64,000 nucleotides of DNA from Streptomyces actuosus (GTDB lineage Bacteria > Actinomycetota > Actinomycetes > Streptomycetales > Streptomycetaceae). The stretch is taken from contig NZ_JAFFZS010000002.1 in the NCBI RefSeq assembly GCF_016921115.1, positions 372,001 through 436,000 of the forward strand. Reading direction: 5' to 3'. Under the pieces are notes generated by a model. The model saw only the letters and a program-made list of their open reading frames with translations, did not search any database and was not told the DNA's origin. A program made the translations under genes and the position numbers. This document shows positions 26,865-34,657 of the stretch, piece by piece (the first letter of the stretch is position 1; each line of letters starts with the position of its first letter).

Positions 26865-27151
26865 CGCGTTTGTGCGGCGTACTGCAGCGCTGAGCAGCCC
26901 TGGAACGGAGACTCTGTTGTGGGCTGTTCGCGGACACGACGGCTCAAGTCAGATCGGTGCGAGGCGAAGATCGGCGGCAGCACGAGACCAGGCTTCCCGA
27001 CCCGGTGTTCGGCAGGTGCCGCCGTTCCGGTCCTTGGGGAGGCGCAAGCCGAGCGAGGCAGCGGAACGTCTCGCTGCATACGGGTCGCAGCCAGAGGAAA
27101 GACTGGAAGGTGAAGGTGCGCGCCACCTGACAGATCAGGGGGGAGGAGGGG

Positions 27152-28081
27152 ATGGCCCGTCGGCTCTCCCCGCTGGGGGTCGGGCTTCTGGTCGTTGCTG
27201 CAGTGCTTCTTTCTTTGGCCGCAGTCCTATGGGCGCCCCAAATGGTGTACCCGCCACTTACCGATCATGAGCTGATCCAGGTCTCCGATGGCGAGAAGCG
27301 CATTGAATTACAGCAAGTGCAATCGCAGCTACAGAAGGATCTGCGCGGACAACTGCTCCAGTTTCTGGGCGGGCTGGTTGTACTGGCTGGCGCGGTGGCC
27401 GGCTGGCGGCAACTTCGGCTTGCCCATGAGGGACAGGTGACTGAGCGCTTCACCCGGGCAATAGACCAGCTGGGCAGTAACAGTTTGGATGTCCGGATAG
27501 GAGGCCTCTACGCCTTGGAGCGTGTCGCCCGAAACTCTCCGTCCGACCGTCCGACAGTCACCTACGTCCTGGCTGGGTTCATTCGTCAGCACGCGCCGTG
27601 GCTCGTGGGCGCAGCCGACGGGCCACGGCACCCTTCACTGGACGTGGACCCCCGAACACCGTGGCTGACCAACCGTGCGCCGGACGTCCAGATCGCTGCC
27701 CACATACTCGGCAGACGTCCGCCGCATGCTGAAGAGGCGGCCTTGTACCTGTCACGTGTGGATCTGCGGCACTGCCGGCTCACCAGAGCGCGTCTTGCGG
27801 GCTCGAATCTGCGTCATGCCAATCTGGCCAGAACTTGGATGCCGGAGGTCGACCTGCGAAACGCTCGTCTCTTCAACGCCGATCTGCGGCAGACCAACAT
27901 GCGCGATGCCCGACTGACATACGCGGACCTGCGCAACGCTCACTTACAGCATGCGGATCTCCGCAGTGCAAGGCTGCACGGGGCGGACCTGAGGGGCACG
28001 AACCTCGACCAGGCACGCCTTGACGGAGCAGATCTCACCGCCGTCCGGACCGATGAAAGCACGGTCTGGCCTGTGACGTGA
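27152..28081 (+). CDS. Membrane-anchored pentapeptide-repeat protein with two TTA codons
   Basis: A 309-residue protein. Two N-terminal membrane helices (about 7-29 and 69-86) flank a short charged segment. A conserved ERFTRAIDQLGSNSLDVRIG block marks the common actinobacterial pentapeptide family. From about residue 195 the chain is a right-handed quadrilateral beta-helix of A(D/N)Lxx repeats (VDLRH, SNLRH, ADLRQ, ADLRN, ADLRS, ADLRG). Codons 53 (27308-27310) and 265 (27944-27946) are TTA, so translation should depend on the bldA leucyl-tRNA and be limited to late growth or development. GC is visibly lower than in the neighbours. It starts at ATG 27152 after ggggaggag. A transferred origin is likely; function unknown. 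Confidence 0.9.
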   Translation: MARRLSPLGVGLLVVAAVLLSLAAVLWAPQMVYPPLTDHELIQVSDGEKRIELQQVQSQLQKDLRGQLLQFLGGLVVLAGAVAGWRQLRLAHEGQVTERFTRAIDQLGSNSLDVRIGGLYALERVARNSPSDRPTVTYVLAGFIRQHAPWLVGAADGPRHPSLDVDPRTPWLTNRAPDVQIAAHILGRRPPHAEEAALYLSRVDLRHCRLTRARLAGSNLRHANLARTWMPEVDLRNARLFNADLRQTNMRDARLTYADLRNAHLQHADLRSARLHGADLRGTNLDQARLDGADLTAVRTDESTVWPVT

Positions 28082-28147
28082 CTGACCGGGCCGAGAACGG
28101 TTGGACCAAGACACTCTCGATCAGGAGCCAGCAGTACTTACTCTTGC

Positions 28148-28256
28148 AGACGGCGGTGTGCCACCACCTCTGCCGGGATCGATCCGGACCGGATCACGTT
28201 CCTCGGCACGCTCCGTATCGTCCGCCGCTCGGTCACCGACCGGGCGGCCTTCGGTC
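28148..28256 (+). pseudogene. IS4-type transposase C-terminal scar
   Basis: The plus strand reads AGIDPDRITFLGTLRIVRRS then VTDRAAF, which matches the C-terminal region of IS4-family transposases common in Streptomyces (DPDRISF...R..RR.VTD.A.F). There is no start, the frame is short, and it is cut off at the end of the LysR gene. It is the only mobile-element trace seen in the window. Confidence 0.65.
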
Positions 28257-29153
28257 TCAGGTCCAGTCGCGGGAGTCGCGGACCAGATGCTCGTGGAGCC
28301 GGGCCAGCCGGGGCTCCGAGAGCGAGCCGGAGCGCGTGACCAGGTAGAAGGTGTTGATCGGCGGGATCTCCGGTTCCAGCAGCGGAACCAGGGCGCCCGA
28401 GGCGAGTTCCGCGCGGCACAGGTAGGTCGGCAGGACCGAGATGCCCGCCGACGAGATCACCGCCGCGATCACCGCCCGCAGGTCCGGGACCACCACCGCG
28501 GGCGGGCTCGGCGGTGGGGCGTCGAAGATCATCCTCCAGTAGCGGCGGATGATCGGCAGCGTCTCCGCGTAGGCGATCAGCGGCAGCTTGGCCAGCACCT
28601 CGGGGCTGTCAGCGGCCAGTGCGCCGGCGGGCAGGGAGGCGGAGACCTGGGGCGAGGCCAGCAGGGCGAACTCCTCGTCCGTCAGGGCCCTGAACTCCAC
28701 TCCGCGGTTCTGCGGCTGGATCGTGGAGATCACGATGTCCAGATGCCCGTTCTTCAGGTCCTCCAGCAGGCTCGCCGCCTCGCCGAGGCTGATGCGGATG
28801 TCCAGCCCCTCCGCGATGAGCTGGCTGATCGACGCCATGATCTTGGCCGTGACCAGTTCCGCCGGGCCTCCCAGGCGGACCGGTCTGCTCTCCGTGGTGT
28901 CGGCGAAGTGCCGGGAGACGGCGGCGTTGATCTCCGCCATCGAGGACTCGATCTCGTGCGCCAGGGCCTTGCCCGCCGAGGTGGGTGTCGCGCCCTGCGG
29001 TGTGCGGTGGAACAGCGGCTTGCCCAGTTCCCGCTCCAGGGAGCGGATCTGCTGCGTCACGGCGGGCTGCGTGAGCCCCAGTTGTCGGGCCGCCTTGGTG
29101 AAAGACCCCGTATGGACCACGGCGATGAAGGTTTGCAACCATCCCAACTGCAT
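28257..29153 (-). CDS. LysR-family transcriptional regulator
   Basis: A 298-residue LTTR with N-terminal winged HTH (AVVHTGSFTKAARQLGLTQP, AVTQQIRSLERELGKPLFHR) and the two-lobed effector domain (about 90-295). ATG 29153 starts MQLGWLQTFIAVV. It lies downstream of, and on the same strand as, the cupin-DJ-1-HAD-DJ-1 operon, separated by a strong terminator, so it is separately transcribed. It is the only transcription factor inside the cluster region and is the natural candidate regulator, although LysR genes more often lie divergent to their targets. Confidence 0.92.
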   Translation of the reverse strand: MQLGWLQTFIAVVHTGSFTKAARQLGLTQPAVTQQIRSLERELGKPLFHRTPQGATPTSAGKALAHEIESSMAEINAAVSRHFADTTESRPVRLGGPAELVTAKIMASISQLIAEGLDIRISLGEAASLLEDLKNGHLDIVISTIQPQNRGVEFRALTDEEFALLASPQVSASLPAGALAADSPEVLAKLPLIAYAETLPIIRRYWRMIFDAPPPSPPAVVVPDLRAVIAAVISSAGISVLPTYLCRAELASGALVPLLEPEIPPINTFYLVTRSGSLSEPRLARLHEHLVRDSRDWT

Positions 29154-29299
29154 ATTCGAGCCGGCCCCCCAAACCGGTCGGAGGTCGGATGATCCGGTCT
29201 CGTGCTTCACCCGACCCTCTGTCCCGAACCTACCGTTTCGGCCCCGAAGCGTTTCAGAACCTCTGCCCAAGACTTTGCAAAGACGGCCATGGTGAAGGC

Positions 29300-29332
29300 G
29301 GCAGAACCGGTGTAACGGCCACCGGTTCTGCC
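29300..29332. terminator. Terminator hairpin ending the cupin-DJ-1-HAD operon
   Basis: Perfect 13-bp stem ggcagaaccggtg / caccggttctgcc with a short loop. It lies 38 bases beyond the stop of the minus-strand DJ-1 gene. Confidence 0.85.
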
Positions 29333-29370
29333 GTGTTCTGTGAGGAAAAGGGGGTACGTGAGCGGTGGTG

Positions 29371-30036
29371 TCAGTTCTTGAGTTCGCCGATCGCCAGTTC
29401 GGCGACCCGGGCCGCGGACGCGGGGTTCTGGCCGGTCACGAGCCGGCCGTCCGCGACGGCGTGCTCGGCGAAGTTGCCGGCCTTGGTGAAGTCGGCCCCC
29501 CGCTCGATCAGCGCCGTCTCCAATGCGAACGGCACCACGTCGGCCAGACCGACGGCGGCCTCCTCCTCGTTGGTGAAGGCCGACACCCGCTTGCCCGCGA
29601 CCAGATGGGTGCCGTCGTCCAGCGTGAGGTTCACCAGGGCGGCCGGGCCGTGGCAGACCGCGGCGACGACGCCCCCGCGCTCGTAGACCCCGGCTGCGAG
29701 CCGGGCCAGCGCCTCGGCCTTGGGGAAGTCCCACATGGTGCCGTGCCCGCCCGCGAAGAAGACGACGTCGTAGTCGCCCGGGTCGAGCCGGTCGGCGGTG
29801 GGGGTGGCCGACAACTCGGCCTCGTGCGCGGCGAGGAAGCGGGCGGTCACCGTGTCGTCGGGCTTGATCCCGTCGCGCGGCGGCGTACCGCCCGCGACGG
29901 ACACGAACGCGATGTCCCAGCCCGCCGCCCGGAAGACCTCGGCGGGGTGGGCGACCTCGGGAACGTAGAAGCCGGTGGAGCGGCCGGTGTCACCGAGCCG
30001 GTCGTGCGAGGTGAGGGCGAAGAGAACCTTCGGCAT
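29371..30036 (-). CDS. DJ-1/PfpI superfamily protein, Hsp31/glyoxalase III-like
   Basis: A 221-residue protein of the large DJ-1 subgroup. The nucleophile elbow is GGVVAAVCHGPAALVN (Cys128, His129) with the partner acid Glu27 in YVPEVAHP and the FAGGHGTMWDFP loop. Hsp31-like members convert methylglyoxal to lactate without cofactor or act as protein deglycases/chaperones. It is the last gene of a four-gene operon. It is one of three different DJ-1-fold proteins in this cluster. Start ATG 30036. Confidence 0.92.
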   Translation of the reverse strand: MPKVLFALTSHDRLGDTGRSTGFYVPEVAHPAEVFRAAGWDIAFVSVAGGTPPRDGIKPDDTVTARFLAAHEAELSATPTADRLDPGDYDVVFFAGGHGTMWDFPKAEALARLAAGVYERGGVVAAVCHGPAALVNLTLDDGTHLVAGKRVSAFTNEEEAAVGLADVVPFALETALIERGADFTKAGNFAEHAVADGRLVTGQNPASAARVAELAIGELKN

Positions 30037-30068
30037 GGCAATCCTCCTGGATTCGGAACAGTGGTGCG

Positions 30069-30102
<34 letters not shown>

Positions 30103-30126
30103 GCGGTGTGCGGCCGGGCGGGGCGG

Positions 30127-30858
30127 TCAGGCGGTCAGGGTCGCCAGCTCAGGCAGGTAGACCCGTCGCTGCTTGCGGGCGACGGCCCGCTCGACGTGCT
30201 CGGGCGTGTGGTACCCCCACCACGCCCACAGGGTCGTGGCGCCGGTGTCCCGTACCGCGAGCGCGTTGGTGATGTGATCGTCGATGAACGTCACGGCGTC
30301 CGCCGGCAGCCCGTCGGCCTCGGCGATCCGCCGCACGGCCGTGCGCTTGTCCGCGCACTCGCCGACGACCTGTGCCACGGCGGTGTCGAGCCGGTGGTGG
30401 GCGAGGATCTCCCACACGCTCCGCTCGTCCTTCGCGGTGACGATGGAGGTGCCCCGCCCCTGGTGACGGCGCAGCAGACCGGCGATCCCGGGGTACAGAC
30501 GGTGCAGGTCGAGCCACTCCGTGCGGCGCTGCTCCCGCAGGGCCGACCGTACGGCGCCCGCGCCGCGCACCAGTGCGGCGAGCCGAGGGCCGGGAAGGCG
30601 CGCCGCGAGGGCCTCGAAGTCCGCGAGCTCCCGGATGGCGTCCGCGGCCGGGTCGCGCGCCACCATGAAGTCGTCCAGCAGACGCGCGTAGGTGCGCACC
30701 GTGCGGAACCGGGACACGAAGCCCGCGGGCATGGCCGCCGCGAGCTCGGCGATCGGCTTGTCCGCGATCGTGGCCGGGTCGTGGTCGGCGTAGTAGGTGA
30801 CGACGGCACACTCGGTGAACGCGTCGGCGACGACGCCGTCGAAGTCGAGTATCAGCAA
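30127..30858 (-). CDS. HAD-family hydrolase
   Basis: A 243-residue haloacid-dehalogenase-fold protein, probably a phosphatase. Motif I is LILDFDGVVADAF (nucleophile and acid Asp), motif II is TSIVTAKDE, motif III is the lysine region GECADKRTAVRRIAE, and motif IV is VTFIDDHITNALAV. A helical cap (about 20-95) fits a small substrate. The start is most likely TTG 30858, seven bases after ggaga; no ATG fits. It is second-last in the minus-strand operon, 90 bases before the Hsp31-like gene. Substrate unknown; the context suggests a phosphorylated pathway intermediate. Confidence 0.88.
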   Translation of the reverse strand: MLILDFDGVVADAFTECAVVTYYADHDPATIADKPIAELAAAMPAGFVSRFRTVRTYARLLDDFMVARDPAADAIRELADFEALAARLPGPRLAALVRGAGAVRSALREQRRTEWLDLHRLYPGIAGLLRRHQGRGTSIVTAKDERSVWEILAHHRLDTAVAQVVGECADKRTAVRRIAEADGLPADAVTFIDDHITNALAVRDTGATTLWAWWGYHTPEHVERAVARKQRRVYLPELATLTA

Positions 30859-30934
30859 GGTGTCTCCTCGTCCGGTGCGCGGGGCGGGCCCCGTACGGGG
30901 GATGGGGCCCGCCCCGCGCGGCGAGTACCGGGGG

Positions 30935-31483
30935 TCAGGCCGCCGCGGACGCCTGCTGCTCGGCGACGGTCTCGAAGACCTGCTGCATGAAACGGCCGAC
31001 GTAGGCGTAGTAGGAGCAGGTGATGATGTGGCCGTCGACGATGACGTCGGAGTCGACGACGTCGGCGCCCGCGTTGATCACGTCGTCGCGCAGGCCGATG
31101 TAGGCGCAGGCGCGCCGACCCTTGAGGACACCGGCCGAGACCATGATCCACGGACCGTGGCACAGACCCGCCACGACCTTCTCGCGCGCGTCCATGGCGC
31201 GCAGGAAGTCCAGGACGAGAGCGTCCTGGCGCACCCGGTCGGGGGCCTCGTGCCCACCGGTGAGGATGACCGCGTCGTAGGTGTCCGGGTCCAGCTGCTC
31301 GAAGGCGATCAGCGGCTTGGCGGTCTTGTCCATGGGCAGCGGGACCCCGTACTTGCCCGTCACGTCGGCGCCGTTCTTCGTCGCCACGTCCACGTTCCAG
31401 CCCTCTTCCAGGAGGCGGTAGTAGGTGTAGACGACGTCGTGGTCCTGGAAGCCGGGGCCGGTGATGATGACGGCACTGGGCAT
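30935..31483 (-). CDS. DJ-1/PfpI family protein (short type)
   Basis: A 182-residue single-domain DJ-1/PfpI protein. The elbow is VVAGLCHGPWIMVSAGVL (Cys108, His109) with an ILTGGHEAPDRVR loop. In the usual Glu position near residue 15 the sequence is FQDHD, so an Asp may replace it. It sits 38 bases after the cupin stop and 76 before the HAD start, in the same operon. PfpI-type members include deglycases, isonitrile hydratases and true glutamine-amidotransferase-like enzymes; no specific reaction can be assigned. Confidence 0.9.
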   Translation of the reverse strand: MPSAVIITGPGFQDHDVVYTYYRLLEEGWNVDVATKNGADVTGKYGVPLPMDKTAKPLIAFEQLDPDTYDAVILTGGHEAPDRVRQDALVLDFLRAMDAREKVVAGLCHGPWIMVSAGVLKGRRACAYIGLRDDVINAGADVVDSDVIVDGHIITCSYYAYVGRFMQQVFETVAEQQASAAA

Positions 31484-31521
31484 GGGAGTGCTCCTTCTTG
31501 CTCGTGGTGGAACGCGCTGAG

Positions 31522-32286
31522 TCAGGCGCGTGCGAGAGAGAGGTAGTACTGGTCCAGCGCCGGGCGGCGGGTGTCGCCCTGAGCGGGCGCGAGGATGTCG
31601 ACGTCGCCCGTGACCACTCCGGTCAGACCCAGCGGGACGTGGAACAGGTCCTGTTCGAGGCGCCGGTAGAAGACGTCGGCGCCGGCCCGGATGGAGAAGG
31701 AGTAGCTGCCGCACGGAGAGCCGTCCCGCAGCCGTGCCTGCGGCAGGTACGACACCGGTCGCGCCGGCAGTTCGGGCGCCGCGGCGTGGTCCTGCTCGTA
31801 CGCGGTGCCCTGCCGGTCGTAGTTGTCGCGCAGCCGGATCAGGTCGAACTTGTTGCGCGGTGCCTCGACCTCGACCAGCCACAGCGGTCCGGGGCCGATG
31901 CTCCGGGACGCGTGGAAGGCACCGCCGCCGATCCGCAGCAGCGAGCCCGCCCCCACCGGGACGTCGCCGGTCAGGGTGCTGGTCACCCCCTGCCCGGCGA
32001 GGCAGAGCAGATAGGTGAGCTTGCGCGGATGCACGTGCATCGACGTGGACTCGCCCTCGTCGATCCTCAGATTCCAGACGTCGATGAAATCGTCGACGTA
32101 TATACGGTATTCGAGCCCCCACGGCTTGGGAATTATCTCATTGAGATGGTCGTCGTCGTCGAGACTCTCATTCGCGATGCGCGAGCCTTTTCGGACGACT
32201 TCGTTGAGTGCGGCGAAATCCCTCGGGCCAGGGTCGATTCTCACCACGCTTCCCAAGGTATGCATGATCTGCGTCATCTCAGCCAT
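31522..32286 (-). CDS. Cupin-fold protein, first gene of minus-strand arm
   Basis: A 254-residue protein with a central cupin: EGESTSMHVHPRKLTYLLCL (His-x-His metal motif) and GSLLRIGGGAFHASRSIG (second-motif His), framed by N- and C-terminal extensions, the latter with GSYSFSIRAGADVFYRRLEQ. ATG 32286 is preceded by ggggga; an in-frame upstream extension is AT-rich leader, not protein. The N-terminal half has unusually high AT content for the window. Likely an Fe or Mn enzyme or a sugar-phosphate isomerase-like protein; it opens the operon divergent from the DJ-1/ferritin-like operon. Confidence 0.85.
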   Translation of the reverse strand: MAEMTQIMHTLGSVVRIDPGPRDFAALNEVVRKGSRIANESLDDDDHLNEIIPKPWGLEYRIYVDDFIDVWNLRIDEGESTSMHVHPRKLTYLLCLAGQGVTSTLTGDVPVGAGSLLRIGGGAFHASRSIGPGPLWLVEVEAPRNKFDLIRLRDNYDRQGTAYEQDHAAAPELPARPVSYLPQARLRDGSPCGSYSFSIRAGADVFYRRLEQDLFHVPLGLTGVVTGDVDILAPAQGDTRRPALDQYYLSLARA

Positions 32287-32507
32287 GTCGATCCCCCAAT
32301 CGAGCAGTCGGGCTGTATGCCCCCGGTCCGGAAGTGACGCTAGAGGAACGTCGGGTCTCAGCCAAATAGCGGGTGGCGCAGCCCCCGATAAGAAACCCGG
32401 GGGTCCCCCGCTGAAGTAATGCCCCTCCCCCGATTGCTTATTTGAAGGCACGGCGGGCATTGGGCAGGGTCTATCCGCAGGGATCGACTCGAAGGGGGAC
32501 CACCATC
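32287..32507. promoter_or_regulatory. Divergent promoter region of the cluster
   Basis: 221 bases between the two arms, with AT-rich blocks (agccaaatagcg, gataagaaac, gattgcttatttgaag) rare elsewhere in the window. A gggggtccccc hairpin lies near 32400. Both first genes could be controlled from here. No regulator site can be named. Confidence 0.5.
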
Positions 32508-33269
32508 GTGAGTACCGCGAGCACCAGTACCCAGATCGACTCCATCGCCGTCCTCGGCTACGAGTCCTGCTCCGAACAGGACACCATCACACCGCTGGAG
32601 ATCTTCAAGGGAGCGGCGATGGTCACCAGCGGCCAGATCGCCCCCTGGGAGCGCGAGGCCGCAGGCCGCGAGCTGGACGTACGCCTGGTCTCCCTGCAAC
32701 CGGGGGTCATCAGGATGCAGATGGGCACCAACGTCGTCGCCGACTCCGTGCTGAACGACGACGACCTGTTCGACATCCTCTACATACCCGGTGGCGTCGG
32801 CTCCGGCGCGCTGCTGACCAACGACCGCGTGCACAAGCTGATCCGCCGCCACCACGAGGCCGGCAAGATCATCGCTGCCAACTGCTCGGGCGTCGGTGTG
32901 CTCGCCCGCTCCGGCATCGTCAACGACGAGCCCCTGACCTGTGTCGCGGCCGTGGCCCGCGGACTGCGCGGCGAGGGCTTCAACGTGCCCCTCGGGCGCA
33001 GGATGTGGATCGCCAACACGGCTTCCCGCATCTGGACGTTCACCGGCTCCTACGGCGTCAACGGCGGCGCGGTCGCCCTGGTGGCGCACTACTTCGGCCG
33101 CGAGGTCGGCACCATCGTGTCGATGATGTTCGACACCATCGGCGGCATCGGTGACGTGATCTTCGAGGAGACGGGGCCGGAGTTCTACCAGCACCCCGAA
33201 CTGGAGGAGTCCTTCCAGGACTTCTTCCAGCCGATGCTCTTCCCGCCGCTCGACGCCGACGCCGCCTGA
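32508..33269 (+). CDS. DJ-1/PfpI family protein (isonitrile hydratase-like type)
   Basis: A 253-residue protein. Glu31 (PLEIFKGAAMV) and Cys126 (IIAANCSGVGVLARSG) form the DJ-1 dyad, with the YIPGGVGSGALL loop. The Cys-Ser-Gly elbow and size resemble the InhA/isonitrile hydratase and GlxA sensor branch rather than Hsp31, but no HTH is attached, so it is an enzyme or sensor alone. GTG 32508 follows aaggggga. It is the first gene of the plus arm, 27 bases before the ferritin-like gene. Confidence 0.9.
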   Translation: MSTASTSTQIDSIAVLGYESCSEQDTITPLEIFKGAAMVTSGQIAPWEREAAGRELDVRLVSLQPGVIRMQMGTNVVADSVLNDDDLFDILYIPGGVGSGALLTNDRVHKLIRRHHEAGKIIAANCSGVGVLARSGIVNDEPLTCVAAVARGLRGEGFNVPLGRRMWIANTASRIWTFTGSYGVNGGAVALVAHYFGREVGTIVSMMFDTIGGIGDVIFEETGPEFYQHPELEESFQDFFQPMLFPPLDADAA

Positions 33270-33296
33270 GCGCCGGCCCACCCGGGGAGCCTTCGC

Positions 33297-34430
33297 ATGC
33301 CCACACCCGTCGAGCTCAGGGACCTCAGCTGGATCCGCGGAGCGCTGCAGACGGCGATCGCGCTGGAACACGCCACCATGCCGCTGTACTGCGCCGCGAT
33401 GTACTCGCTGGAGGTGCAGAACTACCCGTCCTACAACACCATTCGCAGCGTCCTCATGGAGGAGATGGTGCACATGGCCATCGCCGCCAACATGGTCGCC
33501 GCCCTCGGCGCGAGTCCGGCGATCAAGGGCCTCCGGCCGTCCTACCCGGGACGCGGCGGACTGCCCGGCGGAGTCGCCCCCGACCTGAGGCCGCGACTGG
33601 CCAAGCTGTCCGGGCCGGCCCTGGAAGGGTTCATGCGCCTGGAGGCACCGGGTTTCCTGCTGAACGCGCGGCAGCGCGGCGCCGCCTACCCCACCATCGG
33701 CGCCTTCTACGCGGCGATCCGGGACGCGATCGTCCGCAACGCCGGCGCGGTCGAGCGCGCCGTACGCCGCGGGGGCCCGTCCAACCAGGTCGGCGGCAAC
33801 CTCGGCTACGTCACCTTCGATCGGGACGACACCGACCCGGTCGGCACGTTCCTGCGGGCGCTCGACGTCATCACCGAGCAGGGCGAGGGCCGGGGCGAGG
33901 GCACCGTGGAGACGGCGGCCGTGGCGTTCCAGAAGGAGGGCTCGCACTACGCCCGGTTCGCCGAACTGCGATACGGGCGCCGGTACCTGCCCCGCGACGG
34001 CGTGCTCATCTCCCGGGAGACGGAGCGGGACTTCTTCACCGGTGAGGAGATCGCCTGGCCGGTGGTGGTCAACACCCTCGCCGTGCCGGCGGACGGCTAC
34101 GAGGCCGTGCTGGCCCTCGACCCGCGGGGGCCCGACGTACGCAAGGAACTCGACGCGTTCGACGACGCCTACACGCAGATGATGCTCGCGCTGGACACCA
34201 CCTGGAACGGGCCGGTCGAGACCTGGTGGCCCTCGCTGGGCGCGGCGGTCACCCAGATGGATCAGATGCGGGTGCGCTCCTGCTTCACGATCATGCGCAA
34301 CGAGATCCCCCCGGCGCTCGTCGGCCGCCTCCCCGAGCTCTATCCCACGGAAATCCGGGCCCTGGAGCGCCACACCGACCTGGACCGGCCCGTCTTCTAC
34401 GGGCCGCGATTCCTCAACAACGCGGTATGA
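33297..34430 (+). CDS. Ferritin-like protein of the VioB/RebD (iminophenylpyruvate dimer synthase) type
   Basis: A 377-residue protein with the ferritin-like helical bundle found in VioB, RebD and StaD and in stand-alone relatives. Candidate metal ligands: Glu24 and His25 in IALEHATMPLYCAAMYSLE; Glu55, Glu56 and His59 in RSVLMEEMVHMAIAANMVA; Glu116; Glu214 and His217 in FQKEGSHYARFAEL, the family's last motif. Known relatives couple two amino-acid-derived imines oxidatively in bisindole pathways; the long heme-domain of VioB/RebD is absent here. It is followed at a four-base overlap by a proline-rich mini-gene and then an exporter. A role in an oxidative step of a secondary-metabolite route is inferred. 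Confidence 0.85.
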   Translation: MPTPVELRDLSWIRGALQTAIALEHATMPLYCAAMYSLEVQNYPSYNTIRSVLMEEMVHMAIAANMVAALGASPAIKGLRPSYPGRGGLPGGVAPDLRPRLAKLSGPALEGFMRLEAPGFLLNARQRGAAYPTIGAFYAAIRDAIVRNAGAVERAVRRGGPSNQVGGNLGYVTFDRDDTDPVGTFLRALDVITEQGEGRGEGTVETAAVAFQKEGSHYARFAELRYGRRYLPRDGVLISRETERDFFTGEEIAWPVVVNTLAVPADGYEAVLALDPRGPDVRKELDAFDDAYTQMMLALDTTWNGPVETWWPSLGAAVTQMDQMRVRSCFTIMRNEIPPALVGRLPELYPTEIRALERHTDLDRPVFYGPRFLNNAV

Positions 34431-34657
34431 GGGCGCAGCCCCCCGTCCTCCTTTCGCCCGCGCTGTCCCCGCCCGCCCTTCTTCCGCCCGGTCCGCCACC
34501 GCCGGCGCAGTCACCACGGATGCCGCCCACAGCGATGCCGTTCCGGCCCGACGCCTTTCCGCCCCAGCCGTTTCCGCCCCCGCGGTTTCCGCCGGCGGTG
34601 TCCTCACCGACGCCGTCCCCCCGCGGACGCCGTCCTCCGAACGGGAATTCCTCATGA
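34427..34657 (+). CDS. Candidate proline-rich mini-protein coupled on both sides
   Basis: This 76-residue frame starts in an ATGA overlap with the ferritin-like stop and ends in another ATGA overlap with the MFS start, exactly bridging the two genes. It is 38% proline (29 of 76), with runs such as LLPPGPPPPAQSPRMPP and FPPQPFPPPRFPP and a basic PRGRRPP end. It has no signal peptide, helix or Cys. Neither junction has a clear Shine-Dalgarno, so translation would be by re-initiation. It may be a genuine small protein, a linker peptide to keep ribosomes running into the MFS gene, or a precursor peptide; chance is not excluded in G/C-rich DNA. Confidence 0.5.
   Translation: MRAQPPVLLSPALSPPALLPPGPPPPAQSPRMPPTAMPFRPDAFPPQPFPPPRFPPAVSSPTPSPRGRRPPNGNSS

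Larger units (their letters stand above)
26278..27151. other. Gene-poor 870-bp region of lower GC with decayed sequence
   Basis: No intact gene is present. It contains a minus-strand fragment of the HTH/zinc-ribbon family (about 26455-26580), two diverged direct copies of a roughly 70-bp block (about 26605-26676 and 26712-26790, both beginning ccggttc and containing ggatcac), and a strong hairpin at 26825-26864. It looks like a graveyard of earlier insertions at the left side of the pentapeptide gene. Confidence 0.55.
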
